From positions 1-38,451 of the forward strand of contig NJBP01000015.1 in the NCBI GenBank assembly GCA_005223085.1: a stretch of 38,451 nt of DNA, read 5' to 3'. This document shows positions 7,373 through 15,373 of the stretch, piece after piece. The stretch's first letter is position 1, and each line of letters starts with the position of its first letter. Below the pieces are notes generated by a model, which was given only the letters and a program-made list of their open reading frames with translations, searched no databases and was not told where the DNA came from. The position numbers were made by a program, and so were the translations under genes. This DNA comes from Candidatus Aerophobetes bacterium Ae_b3b (GTDB lineage Bacteria > Aerophobota > Aerophobia > Aerophobales > AE-B3A).

Positions 7373-8932
7373 TTAAGACTGGAAACTTATTACTTTATGT
7401 TCGCCATAATCTGCCTTTGAAAAGTCACCGTGTACAACTCTTAAGAAATCTTGGCCAAACTTTATGAGGTATTCCAGTACATTGAGTTTTCTTTCCTGCA
7501 AGTCCTGGAGAGGAAAAATATTATGGGCAGCTTTATTAATCTGACTTTGCATAATGATATTCTGCCTTTTTGATTTTCTGGCGACTTTATCCTCAAGGAT
7601 ATCCATCGCCCTTAATGCCTTCCTCAACGATGCCTGAGATGAATCTCTTAAACCCCTGTCAATTTTTACAGCGGCCTCTTCAACGGGTGAGAAGGCCTCC
7701 AAAATCTTGCTTCTTGCAGATCCGAACAGAGAATCCATCTTTTTTCGAGCTAATTCTTTGGTTAAGAGTTCCGGAAACCTCAGATCCAGGATTTCGAAAT
7801 GATATTTGTTAAGGACTTTTAGAATCTTATTTTCAACTATGGTGGCGCCAAACCGAGGCCAGATTAGAGGCATTTCTATCTCAAATTCTTCATAAATCCT
7901 TTTCAGTTGCGCAAAATAAGCTATTTCAGATGGCCCAGCCATATAAGCGTAGGTGGGAAGGATCCAATCTTGGATGAGGGGTCTGGTGACGACATTAGCG
8001 CTGAAAGCAGAAGGATTTTTCTCTAACCAATCAAGCATCTCTTCTGAGGAGTAAACGTTCTCCCCCACATGAAATTTCCCCCTATAAATCACACTTTTTC
8101 TCTCCACCAAGAAGTTGCAAAAATCACCACGTTTATGAATGCGTGGAGAATATCCTAACTCCTTGAGTTTTACTTCCTCTTGACTTAGAATTTTACTGCA
8201 CCTGGTAGGATTTTCTATTAACTTTTTAAAAACAGGAATCATCAACTTTTTCAAATCTTTTGGTTCAATTAAAATCAGACCGAAATCTCCTAAAAGAGAA
8301 AGCATGAGCTTGGAGAAGACCTGGCCAAGATTTTGTCGTCTTTGGCATATAGATACCAGCTTTTCCAGAATGGAATCTTTAAATTCAGTGTCGGGGGTAA
8401 ATTCTTCTATTTTGGCTATCATCCGATCTATTTTCTCCTTATCAAGTCTTATCTCAGAAGTGCTTTTCTCTCCCTGAACAGGATAGCTGATCTTTCGAGG
8501 GTAATTATTATGCATCAAATAAATGTGATCGACTTCTGAGGGATCATGGTCTTCAGAAGCATTCCAGAAAATAGGCACCAATGGATGTTTCTTGTCCGAG
8601 TTATTGTTAGCTACTATAATAGCGGAAAGAGCCTTGTAAATGGTGTAAAGGGGACCGGTAAAGATTCCCGGCTGTTGCCCGGTAACTACAGTATAAGTAT
8701 TCTCGTCAAGCAGCATCTCGATGTTCTCCATAACCTTCTGAGGGGCCTCGATTTTGCGGTTGTATTCCCTCAAGACTTTCACAACCCCCTCCCTATCTAT
8801 TTCAACCTTTCTAAATTTTCTTTCTCTGAAGTGATAAGGATAAAAATGGGAGACTCTTTCATACCTCTCAAGATAGTCTAAGGTTATACGGCTAGGGGTA
8901 ATCTCAGCCGCGGGTAAACTTTCAATAGTCAT
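7373..8932 (-). CDS. bshC: Bacillithiol biosynthesis cysteine-adding enzyme BshC
   Basis: Putative cysteine ligase that attaches Cys to GlcN-malate to finish bacillithiol. The 519-residue length is close to the usual 530-540. Characteristic segments are TVVTGQQPGIFTGPLYTIYK (residues about 81-100) and VPIFWNASEDHDPSEV (residues about 118-133), followed by a long coiled-coil-like C-terminus with many Lys/Glu (residues 380-460), as in the family. All three bsh genes occur here in the order C, A, B1. The gap to the upstream fdhD gene is 136 bases, the largest within this gene train, so a secondary promoter there is possible; I see no convincing one. Confidence 0.92.
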   Translation of the reverse strand: MTIESLPAAEITPSRITLDYLERYERVSHFYPYHFRERKFRKVEIDREGVVKVLREYNRKIEAPQKVMENIEMLLDENTYTVVTGQQPGIFTGPLYTIYKALSAIIVANNNSDKKHPLVPIFWNASEDHDPSEVDHIYLMHNNYPRKISYPVQGEKSTSEIRLDKEKIDRMIAKIEEFTPDTEFKDSILEKLVSICQRRQNLGQVFSKLMLSLLGDFGLILIEPKDLKKLMIPVFKKLIENPTRCSKILSQEEVKLKELGYSPRIHKRGDFCNFLVERKSVIYRGKFHVGENVYSSEEMLDWLEKNPSAFSANVVTRPLIQDWILPTYAYMAGPSEIAYFAQLKRIYEEFEIEMPLIWPRFGATIVENKILKVLNKYHFEILDLRFPELLTKELARKKMDSLFGSARSKILEAFSPVEEAAVKIDRGLRDSSQASLRKALRAMDILEDKVARKSKRQNIIMQSQINKAAHNIFPLQDLQERKLNVLEYLIKFGQDFLRVVHGDFSKADYGEHKVISFQS

Positions 8933-9068
8933 GCTATCTTCTCTGTTCCGGTAAAATTATTCTTATGATGAGTTTTAAAAAAAATCCTTCATACTAATCA
9001 CCAATCTTGAGTTTTAAGAGATCCTGGGTGAATTGAATTAAAATGGTTCTTTTGTTACCCTCTCCGTT

Positions 9069-9869
9069 TTATTTAATTCTAAAATTATGGGTATAAATAT
9101 TCATCCGTTTACCCCTGGCAAAACCGATTATTGATAATTTCGTCTTTTCAGCCAACCTTACCGCTAAATCTGTAGGTGCAGCTCGGGAGGCAATAATAGG
9201 TATTTTTCGTTTTGCTACCTTGATTACTATTTCTGAGGATATCCTCCCGCTGGTCAAGATGATCTTATTTCTGGTTGATATATTCTTTAAGAAACATTCC
9301 CCGAAAATTTTATCAATGGCGTTGTGGCGACCTATGTCTTCCGCAAATATTTCTATTTCATCCGGACTGCTGAGAGCAGCCGAATGGACGCCACCAGTTT
9401 TTTTGAAGAGAGAAGATTTTGCCTGGAACGCTTTCATCAAATTAATAATTTGCCCATAATTGATTTGAACATCTGAATTTACTGGTCTACAATCTACAAT
9501 GTCTTGAAAATCATAAAAAGAAGGACCTCTTCCGCAGCCCGAACTAATCAATCTTTTTCGAAAGAGGTCTTGAGGAACTTTAAGATCTCCATCTACCTTC
9601 ACGTTAGCATAATACCCATCTTTACCAAGACTTACACCTTTTATGGGAATGTTATTTTTGACCAGGCCCTCCGATAAAAGAAAGCCTACCGCCAAGTATT
9701 CTAATTTATCAGGACTACACAGAAGAGTTACTATTTCCTGGCCATTAACCAAAATTGTAAAGGGAATTTCTTTTATGATCCAATCTTTCTCCACATACAT
9801 CTTGCCAGAACTGAGACGAGTTATGTTCAGAGATTGGGTTTGTGAAATTTTCTCAATTTCTTCTTGCAT
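9069..9869 (-). CDS. fdhD: FdhD sulfurtransferase for molybdenum/tungsten cofactor sulfuration
   Basis: FdhD carries sulfur from a cysteine desulfurase (NifS/IscS type) to the Mo/W-pterin cofactor of formate dehydrogenases and relatives. The 266-residue protein keeps the FdhD core: LSEGLV near residue 65, SSGCGRG at 109-115, KKTGGVHSAAL near 155 and the EDIGRHNAIDKI block near 175. E. coli FdhD has a CxxC pair in the first loop; here only Cys112 remains and the second position is Gly. NifS, the likely sulfur donor, is five genes upstream in the same train. No formate dehydrogenase is in the window; the only pterin enzyme seen is the AOR at 23.5-25.5 kb. Confidence 0.93.
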   Translation of the reverse strand: MQEEIEKISQTQSLNITRLSSGKMYVEKDWIIKEIPFTILVNGQEIVTLLCSPDKLEYLAVGFLLSEGLVKNNIPIKGVSLGKDGYYANVKVDGDLKVPQDLFRKRLISSGCGRGPSFYDFQDIVDCRPVNSDVQINYGQIINLMKAFQAKSSLFKKTGGVHSAALSSPDEIEIFAEDIGRHNAIDKIFGECFLKNISTRNKIILTSGRISSEIVIKVAKRKIPIIASRAAPTDLAVRLAEKTKLSIIGFARGKRMNIYTHNFRIK

Positions 9870-9950
9870 TTTTCTATGCTTCCTCTGTTTCTATCTTATT
9901 ACCAATTCTGACCATTTCACCGTGTATCACTCGAGCAAATATTCTTCTTT

Positions 9951-10697
9951 TTATTGACGCCTGAGCCCGAAACTTTCACTGCACACAGGACAGGACGGAT
10001 TTGGTTTGATCTCTATACATTCTGCTTTATTTTGACGCAAATCATAAGTAAAAAGCTTACCTCTCAAGCTATCTCCGTATCCGGTGATTAATTTTATAAC
10101 CTCATTTGCTTCCAAAATTCCAAAAAGTCCAGCCGTCACTCCAATTATGGGAAATTTTATTTTTTTGGGTGCATTCGGAAATAGACACCTCAGGCAGGCC
10201 GTTTTCCCCGGTACTATAGTGGTGATTTGACCATAGAATCCCTCGACGGCAGCATGTATAAGTGGCTTTCTGCCTTTGACACAGAACTCATTCAACAAAT
10301 ATCTTGTTTCAAAGTTATCAAGGGCGTCTACAACTATATCTACATCATTCAGTAGATCTTCTACGTTTTCCCTGCAAATTCTTTTAGCCCATGTTTTTAT
10401 TTTTATTTGTGAATTTAATTGCTTAAGCTTTTCTTTGGCGGACACAGACTTTGCTTTTTTGTTCAAATCTTCTTCCCCATACAGAATTTGTCTGTTTAGA
10501 TTACTGAGCTTCGGCTTCTGCTCATCAATTAAAAACAAGTATCCGATCCCTGCTGCTGTTAAATATATACTGATAGGCGAGCCCAGTCCCCCTACTCCTA
10601 CGATAGCTACCCTTGCTTTTTTTAGCTTCTCCTGGGCATATTTTCCAAATATCATTATCTGACGATCATATCTTCTTAATTCCTTTTCGTTTAGCAT
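9951..10697 (-). CDS. MoeB/ThiF/HesA-family adenylyltransferase
   Basis: E1-like enzyme that adenylates the C-terminal glycine of a small sulfur-carrier protein. The 248-residue protein has the ATP loop GVGGLGS (residues 34-40), the DEQKPKLSNLNRQ motif with Asp and Arg contacts, and DALDN near residue 124. Two zinc pairs are complete: Cys168/Cys171 (CLRC) and Cys236/Cys239 (CPVC). It starts one base after the stop of the MoaD-like gene, so the two are translationally coupled and almost certainly partners. Whether the pair serves molybdopterin, thiamine or another sulfur pathway cannot be settled from sequence; FdhD next door favours molybdopterin, and the presence of Thi4 argues against a need for ThiF-ThiS. 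Confidence 0.9.
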   Translation of the reverse strand: MLNEKELRRYDRQIMIFGKYAQEKLKKARVAIVGVGGLGSPISIYLTAAGIGYLFLIDEQKPKLSNLNRQILYGEEDLNKKAKSVSAKEKLKQLNSQIKIKTWAKRICRENVEDLLNDVDIVVDALDNFETRYLLNEFCVKGRKPLIHAAVEGFYGQITTIVPGKTACLRCLFPNAPKKIKFPIIGVTAGLFGILEANEVIKLITGYGDSLRGKLFTYDLRQNKAECIEIKPNPSCPVCSESFGLRRQ

Positions 10698-10698
10698 G

Positions 10699-10947
10699 TT
10701 ATCCCCCTGCTATGGGAGGAAATAGGGCTATTTCATCATCATTTTTTAATTGAGTTCGCAAGTTTGCATAGTTCCCGTGGATAAATACCCATACATACTG
10801 GGGTAGCCATTTTTTGAGTTTAGGAAAATCATTAGCTATTTTTTCCAGGGCCTCCTTTACGGTAGCCCCTTGAGGGAGGTTAAGCTCAGTTTTATCCACT
10901 CCGCATAAATTCCCGAAAAAAGTGAAAAATTTGATTTTTACCTTCAT
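10699..10947 (-). CDS. MoaD/ThiS-like ubiquitin-fold sulfur carrier
   Basis: An 82-residue beta-grasp protein ending in ...PPIAGG, the free C-terminal Gly-Gly that is adenylated and thiocarboxylated. The pattern MKVKIKFFTFFGNLCG and LPQGATVKEALE is typical of MoaD rather than ThiS. Its stop is one base before the adenylyltransferase start. In molybdopterin synthase the partner would be MoaE, which is not in this window, so the acceptor reaction is inferred. Confidence 0.88.
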   Translation of the reverse strand: MKVKIKFFTFFGNLCGVDKTELNLPQGATVKEALEKIANDFPKLKKWLPQYVWVFIHGNYANLRTQLKNDDEIALFPPIAGG

Positions 10948-11026
10948 TTAATCAAACCTTCACCCACAGTAGTGGAAAACCCCATTAAAGACTCAGTTTT
11001 TTTGAGATATTGGGAACTAACAAGAG

Positions 11027-11248
11027 TCATACAGCTTCTACTCTTTTTATCTCTGGAACTTCTTTCTTAAGACTTTCTTCGATCCCATCCTTGAGGGTTA
11101 GCGTTGCCATAGGGCATCCAATACAAGCCCCAGTTAGTTTCACTTTGACTATACCATCTTCGGTAACTTCAATTAATTCTACGTCTCCACCGTGAGCTTG
11201 TAAAGAAGGACGAATTTCAGTCAATGCTCGTTCTACTTTTTCACGCAT
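11027..11248 (-). CDS. Nfu-type iron-sulfur cluster scaffold (NifU C-terminal domain)
   Basis: A 73-residue stand-alone NifU C-terminal domain. It contains the essential CxxC pair, Cys42 and Cys45 in GACIGCPMATLTLK, preceded by the family segment RPSLQAHGGDVELI. Such proteins hold or transfer [4Fe-4S] clusters. AGGAGG lies 6 bases ahead of the ATG. It follows nifS by 118 bases. No U-type IscU/NifU N-terminal scaffold, HscA/B or ferredoxin is found in the train, so this may be the only scaffold co-expressed with NifS here. Confidence 0.92.
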   Translation of the reverse strand: MREKVERALTEIRPSLQAHGGDVELIEVTEDGIVKVKLTGACIGCPMATLTLKDGIEESLKKEVPEIKRVEAV

Positions 11249-11366
11249 TTTTTATCCTCCTGCGTAAATGCTCAGTAAACGCCGTGTCACATTGGATTTT
11301 CAGGGTAGCCACACCCTTTATAGTCATCAATGGCTGATTTTCGTAGTTTTTATGCAAATGATGAGA

Positions 11367-12536
11367 TTATTTTTTTCTTCCTGCAAAAAGAGGGGACATT
11401 TCTCTGAGCCTCGTCACAATCTCCACCAAGTTTTCTACGGTATAGTCTATATCTTCTTTTCGGTTGTCCCTGCCCAAGGAAAATCTTATTGACCCCTGAG
11501 CTATCTCTGGAGCAACACCCATGGCCATGAGAACATGCGAAGACTCTAAGCTGCCAGAGGTACAGGCTGACCCGGTAGAGGCTGCGATTCCTTTGAGATC
11601 AAGATTTAAGATTAAGGATTCTCCCTCAATAAACTCAAAAGAGATGTTCAAAGTATTGGGTAGTCTTTGAGTGGGGTGTCCATTCAGTTGACAATGGTTT
11701 ATATTTTCCCGGATCATTTTCTCCAATCTATCCCGAAGATTAGATTCGCGTCGTGATTGCTGCACCATTTCTTTTGGTGCTATCTCGGCTGCTTTTCCTA
11801 GTCCTACTATGCCGGCCACGTTTTCCGTACCTGCGCGACGACGCCTTTCCTGATATCCACCATGAAGTAAGGGGTAAATCCTGGTACCTTTGCGGACATA
11901 TAAAGCTCCCACTCCTTTTGGACCATAGAACTTATGAGCAGATAGGGAAAGAAGGTCTACCTTTAGATCATCAACGTTAACTTTTATCTTTCCTATGGTT
12001 TGCACAGCATCGGTGTGCAGGTAAATTCCGGCTTTTTGGGCAATCTCGCCTATTTCTGAAATAGGCTCAATGGTTCCTACCTCGTTATTTGCATGCATCA
12101 CACTGATAAGAACGGTCTGGCTGGTAATGGCTTCCTCGACCTCTCCAGGGTCGAGCCATCCATGTTCATCCACCGGCAAAAAGGATACCTTGTAGCCTCT
12201 TTTTTCTAAATACTTGAGGGTTGATAGTACTGCGTGATGTTCTATGGAAGATGCTACGATATGTTTTCCTTTCTTTTCCAGGGCAGCAGTTACTCCTTTT
12301 AGAGCAAGGTTATCTGCCTCTGTCCCCCCACTGGTGAAGATTATTTCCTCTGGGCTAGCCCCGATAAGATTAGCCACCGTTTCTCTTGCCTCGTCAGTTG
12401 CCTTCCTTGTCTCTTGGCCAAAAGAATAAATAGTTGAGGGGTTGCCAAACGCCTCTTTATAGTAAGGCAGCATCGCCTCCAAGACCTCTGGATGAAGAGG
12501 AGTGGTGGCATTGTGGTCTAAATATATCCTTTTCAT
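11367..12536 (-). CDS. nifS: Cysteine desulfurase, NifS/IscS class
   Basis: PLP enzyme that frees persulfide sulfur from cysteine for Fe-S clusters, FdhD and other acceptors. The 389-residue protein shows the start YLDHNATTPLHPEV, the PLP lysine in LSAHKFYGPKG (around residue 203) and the persulfide loop TGSACTSGSLESSHV (around residue 320), as in class I desulfurases. It starts 13 bases after the iscR stop. It is the likely sulfur hub for the Nfu protein, the MoaD/MoeB pair and FdhD just downstream. I use nifS because of overall likeness; IscS would be an equally valid name. Confidence 0.95.
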   Translation of the reverse strand: MKRIYLDHNATTPLHPEVLEAMLPYYKEAFGNPSTIYSFGQETRKATDEARETVANLIGASPEEIIFTSGGTEADNLALKGVTAALEKKGKHIVASSIEHHAVLSTLKYLEKRGYKVSFLPVDEHGWLDPGEVEEAITSQTVLISVMHANNEVGTIEPISEIGEIAQKAGIYLHTDAVQTIGKIKVNVDDLKVDLLSLSAHKFYGPKGVGALYVRKGTRIYPLLHGGYQERRRRAGTENVAGIVGLGKAAEIAPKEMVQQSRRESNLRDRLEKMIRENINHCQLNGHPTQRLPNTLNISFEFIEGESLILNLDLKGIAASTGSACTSGSLESSHVLMAMGVAPEIAQGSIRFSLGRDNRKEDIDYTVENLVEIVTRLREMSPLFAGRKK

Positions 12537-12549
12537 TTTAACTGTCCCT

Positions 12550-13014
12550 TCAAATTTGAAACATATATTTGTGTCCTGGCTGAGGAAGTCTGGAGACCCG
12601 TCTTGCCTCTACAAGGAGGTCTTCTAAACTCGTTCCTTTCAGAATTTCCTTTATCTTATCTCCTAATCTTTGCCAGAGGAGTCGGGAGACACAGCTATCC
12701 ACCCGCTCACATTGAGATATTTCATCTTCCTTATCCAGACAAAATACCGGAGCAACCGGGACCTTTAAGGCTTTTATGATATCCATCACAGTAATATCTT
12801 TTGGGGACCTGGCCAGGAGAAATCCTCCTCCCGGTCCTCTTATACTTCTCACCAACTCTGCCCGGCGTAGCTGATTGAAGATCTGTTCCAGGTAATTGAC
12901 AGAGATTCCTTCTCTTTGGGAGATATTTTTGATGGAGACGGGGCCAATGGCTTCATGGATGGCTAAATCAAGCATTGCCCTCACTCCGTATCTTCCTTTG
13001 CTAGATAATCTCAA
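12550..13014 (-). CDS. iscR: IscR-like Rrf2-family transcription regulator
   Basis: A 154-residue Rrf2 protein with an N-terminal winged helix (MRLSSKGRYGVRAMLDLA... through RGPGGGFLLARSP) and three cysteines at 92, 102 and 108, the expected [2Fe-2S] ligand region (E. coli IscR uses Cys92, Cys98, Cys104). It is therefore probably a true Fe-S sensor and not an apo-type Rrf2. The start codon is TTG, preceded by GAGGAG and AAGGA. As first gene of a 15-gene sulfur train with motif-bearing promoters directly upstream, it probably controls its own operon. It could alternatively be a CymR-like cysteine regulator, but CymR lacks the Cys cluster. Confidence 0.9.
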   Translation of the reverse strand: MRLSSKGRYGVRAMLDLAIHEAIGPVSIKNISQREGISVNYLEQIFNQLRRAELVRSIRGPGGGFLLARSPKDITVMDIIKALKVPVAPVFCLDKEDEISQCERVDSCVSRLLWQRLGDKIKEILKGTSLEDLLVEARRVSRLPQPGHKYMFQI

Positions 13015-13049
13015 TCCTTATCTCCTCTTTTCTATTTTCTTACTTTTCA

Positions 13050-13081
13050 ATTATAAATTTATAACAATTTTAGTCAAGTAT
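13050..13081 (-). promoter_or_regulatory. Promoter P2 of the iscR operon with IscR-type half-site
   Basis: Read on the minus strand there is a -35 box TTGACT (13072-13077), a 16-base spacer and a -10 box TATAAT (13050-13055), 36 bases before the iscR start. The -35 is embedded in the 16-mer ATACTTGACTAAAATT (13066-13081). This agrees closely with the first half of the E. coli IscR type-1 consensus (ATA-x-YYGACT followed by A/T-rich bases). The second half is poorly kept. Confidence 0.75.
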
Positions 13082-13093
13082 TAGCTAATTTAC

Positions 13094-13124
13094 ATTATAA
13101 AAAAATATAATTTTTGTCAAGTAT
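13094..13124 (-). promoter_or_regulatory. Promoter P1 of the iscR operon with a second copy of the motif
   Basis: A further upstream -35 box TTGACA (13115-13120), 15-base spacer and -10 box TATAAT (13094-13099). Its -35 lies in ATACTTGACAAAAATT (13109-13124), differing at one base from the P2 copy; the two motifs are 43 bases apart, about four helical turns. The short spacer makes it a weaker promoter on paper unless activated. Confidence 0.65.
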
Positions 13125-13128
13125 ATCG

Positions 13129-13822
13129 CGTTAAGTCATATATAAGAGAGCTCTGGTTTTCTTCTTAAGTTAAGACTTTTCAAAAATAAAAGGATAGCGA
13201 AGAATCTATTTTTCTTTGTCTTTCTGTAGCATCTTTTTCCTTAATGCCGTGTCTTGCAACAACGCTGCTGTTAGTAATAGGCAACTAACAGGAGAGATTC
13301 TCACCCTCTGGCTGATTAGTCCTCCGGGCGTTACCAAAAAGCTACTGAGATAAGTAAAATTCTTCAGATACTCGTTCTTTTCTGTTCAACTTCTACTTTT
13401 TTTCTCCCAACTTACCTCTTATTTAGAGATTTTTTATCCACTTTTCAGTAGAAAACGGGGGTTCTTAAACGACCTCACTGGTTGAGTGAGATTTTCACGA
13501 AAGGACGTACCATTCTCTCTCGTTTATCTTTCACTGATCTAGAGCCACATCTTTTGGGTACAAAAACTGGTCTGATAGCAATACTTGCAAAGGTTTGAGT
13601 GCTTTTACCACAATTGTAAGGGGACTGCCTGCGAGGGAAGAGTAACAGAAAAGATTACTTGTCCCGGGCCTTTGGGTACTGTCACCAAAACTCTCCTCAC
13701 CTTCTTTGATTTACGATAGAAAAGAGGGCCATCAGAGTCTATCACAACCCGTGTGGGATGATAGAATGATGACCCTCACCCTTGATGACACCAAAACGAA
13801 GCTGGAGAAGGATTGGAAAAAG
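13129..13822. other. Non-coding stretch between the sulfur train and the ABC binding protein
   Basis: About 690 bases with no convincing gene. The minus strand is open from 13775 to 13605 (56 codons) but has no good start or Shine-Dalgarno site and resembles no family I know; it could be the tail of a lost gene. A plus-strand frame at 13706-13990 overlaps the binding-protein gene and is a shadow. A modest inverted repeat (CTATCA ... TGATAG, about 13738-13763) lies 60 bases beyond the binding-protein stop and might help end its transcript, but lacks a T run. Confidence 0.5.
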
Positions 13823-15178
13823 TTATTCTTGCCCCAACACTTCTTTCTCCTGTTCAACAATCCAGTCTATGCCCTTCAGTATTGTCATTTCTTTTGCCCC
13901 TATTTTGGACATTCCCTCCATCATGATATCAATGATGTGACCCATTTCTGGTATCTTCATGGTTGGGACAACGTGTTTTGCTTCAGCTAGATAACCAGCT
14001 ATCCAAGGGATAGAAGCAAACTCAGGATCATTCAAAACATCGAGTCTAAAGGTCGAACCCTTCAGGCGTTGATACTTTCTCTGCACATCGTATTGGGAAA
14101 CATATTGAAGCCATAACCAGCCCATTTCCGGGTTCTTGGACGGTCGTGATACAAACCATGTATGAGTGTCAGCCCAAATTCTCTTTGTTTCTGGAGGTAA
14201 AAAGTAACCCAACTTCCCGGCCACCTTGGATTCCTTTGGGTCTTCGAAATACGCCATCGCATCTGGCCATTGAGGGGCCATGAAAAACTTGCCCATCATG
14301 ATGTCACGATTCATCTCATCCCAAGTGTAGTCCAGAATGGCAGGAGTTGAGAATTTTCCGAGGAGCATATAGAGTTCTAGCGCTCTGCGAAAAACAGGAG
14401 TGTTTGCTGTTATCTCGCCCTTTTGACCAATCAAACCATCCCCGCCCATTCCTACGATAAAGATATTGAGCTGATACGGTGCGCATTCATGGCGCTTCAG
14501 AGGGGTGCATGTCCCATAATAGGCTTCCTGTAATACCTTTCCAGCTAGTTTGTCACCTTTCTTACGTGTAAAGAACTCAGCTAGTTGATAGTATTCAATC
14601 CAAGTTTGAGGGGGTATGGGCATCTCGTATCCGTATCGTTCTCTAAAAGCTTGACGCTCTTCGGGGTGTTCAGCAGGCTCCTTCTGGTAGACGAATCCCG
14701 GTGGAATGTACTGGTAAGGAATACCGTAGTATTCACCCTGATAGTAACAAGCGGCCTTATATGTTTCCGGAAATTCTGTCAGTGGATCGAAATCAGGACG
14801 AGTTATCTCAGATCTGTCCAAGAAGGCATCGTTAGAAAAAGCCCATTCGTTTTCTGCGACTCTCCCTAGCAGAAAAGTGTTCAGTGCAAACACATCATAA
14901 TATCCAATTTTTGAGGTCGCATCAGCAGTGATTTTCTCTACCAAATTTCCATATTCTAGGCCTTCTATTTCGACTTTAATGCCGGTTACTGCTTGAAAAT
15001 CCTTTGCGATTTCCTTATAAGCCCATAGCGGTGCATAGGCCTCTGCTACCATTCTTAAGGTTTTTCCTTTGAATGGCTCAGCTGCTTTCTCAAAAGACCA
15101 CTCTGCACAGGCCTGCAAAGTAAAGCCTGTTGCCAACAATACAACTACTGTGATCAACATTAATCTACGTAATTTCAT
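13823..15178 (-). CDS. ABC transporter extracellular solute-binding protein (sugar type, family 1)
   Basis: A 451-residue exported binding protein. The N-terminus has basic residues, a hydrophobic core (residues 7-20) and ends in ACA-E, a signal peptidase I site after residue 25; the Cys is not in a good lipobox. The mature part begins with the TLRMVAEAYAPLWAYKEIAKDFQAVTGIKVEIE pattern of carbohydrate-binding family 1 proteins. A later motif around residues 285-300 (DEMNRDIMMGKFFMAPQWPDAM) is typical of this group. AGGAG lies before the ATG. Its two permeases are 1 kb upstream, behind a decayed transposase, and no ATPase gene is near. Substrate unknown; a sugar, polyol or sugar derivative is likely from family and neighbours. 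Confidence 0.88.
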   Translation of the reverse strand: MKLRRLMLITVVVLLATGFTLQACAEWSFEKAAEPFKGKTLRMVAEAYAPLWAYKEIAKDFQAVTGIKVEIEGLEYGNLVEKITADATSKIGYYDVFALNTFLLGRVAENEWAFSNDAFLDRSEITRPDFDPLTEFPETYKAACYYQGEYYGIPYQYIPPGFVYQKEPAEHPEERQAFRERYGYEMPIPPQTWIEYYQLAEFFTRKKGDKLAGKVLQEAYYGTCTPLKRHECAPYQLNIFIVGMGGDGLIGQKGEITANTPVFRRALELYMLLGKFSTPAILDYTWDEMNRDIMMGKFFMAPQWPDAMAYFEDPKESKVAGKLGYFLPPETKRIWADTHTWFVSRPSKNPEMGWLWLQYVSQYDVQRKYQRLKGSTFRLDVLNDPEFASIPWIAGYLAEAKHVVPTMKIPEMGHIIDIMMEGMSKIGAKEMTILKGIDWIVEQEKEVLGQE

Positions 15179-15373
15179 TTTTTGCTCCTATGGCTTGGAT
15201 TAGTTAACGCACGTTTTTCTTTCCCCAGCTTCCTTTTTTGTTTCGATTGCAGAGTTTCTTTCTACACGGTTCCCATCACCTCCTCATAATAATATTATAG
15301 TTCTCTCGGAAATTCTTTTCCCCTTCCTGTTCAGTATTTCACTGAGCAGGAATAATCTCATCACCCCCACTAA
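15179..15373. other. Leader region of the binding-protein gene with hairpin
   Basis: On the minus strand a hairpin with 10-base arms (15326-15335 and 15341-15350, one G-T pair, 5-base loop) is followed by a possible -10 box TATAAT (15294-15299, no good -35) and a near-perfect Shine-Dalgarno GGAGGTGAT (15275-15283). The latter is followed only by a 4-codon frame. This may be the leftover start of a gene broken by the adjacent mobile element, or a regulatory leader. The real binding-protein ribosome site is 100 bases further on. Confidence 0.4.

Noticed and set aside
11241-11327. 28-codon minus-strand frame overlapping the Nfu start
   Set aside because: Out of frame with Nfu, no ribosome site, no motif; likely chance.
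13605-13775. 56-codon open minus-strand frame
   Set aside because: No start codon with ribosome site and no recognisable similarity; noted only in the intergenic entry.
13706-13990. 94-codon plus-strand frame
   Set aside because: Overlaps the end of the binding-protein gene in antisense and shows no family likeness.
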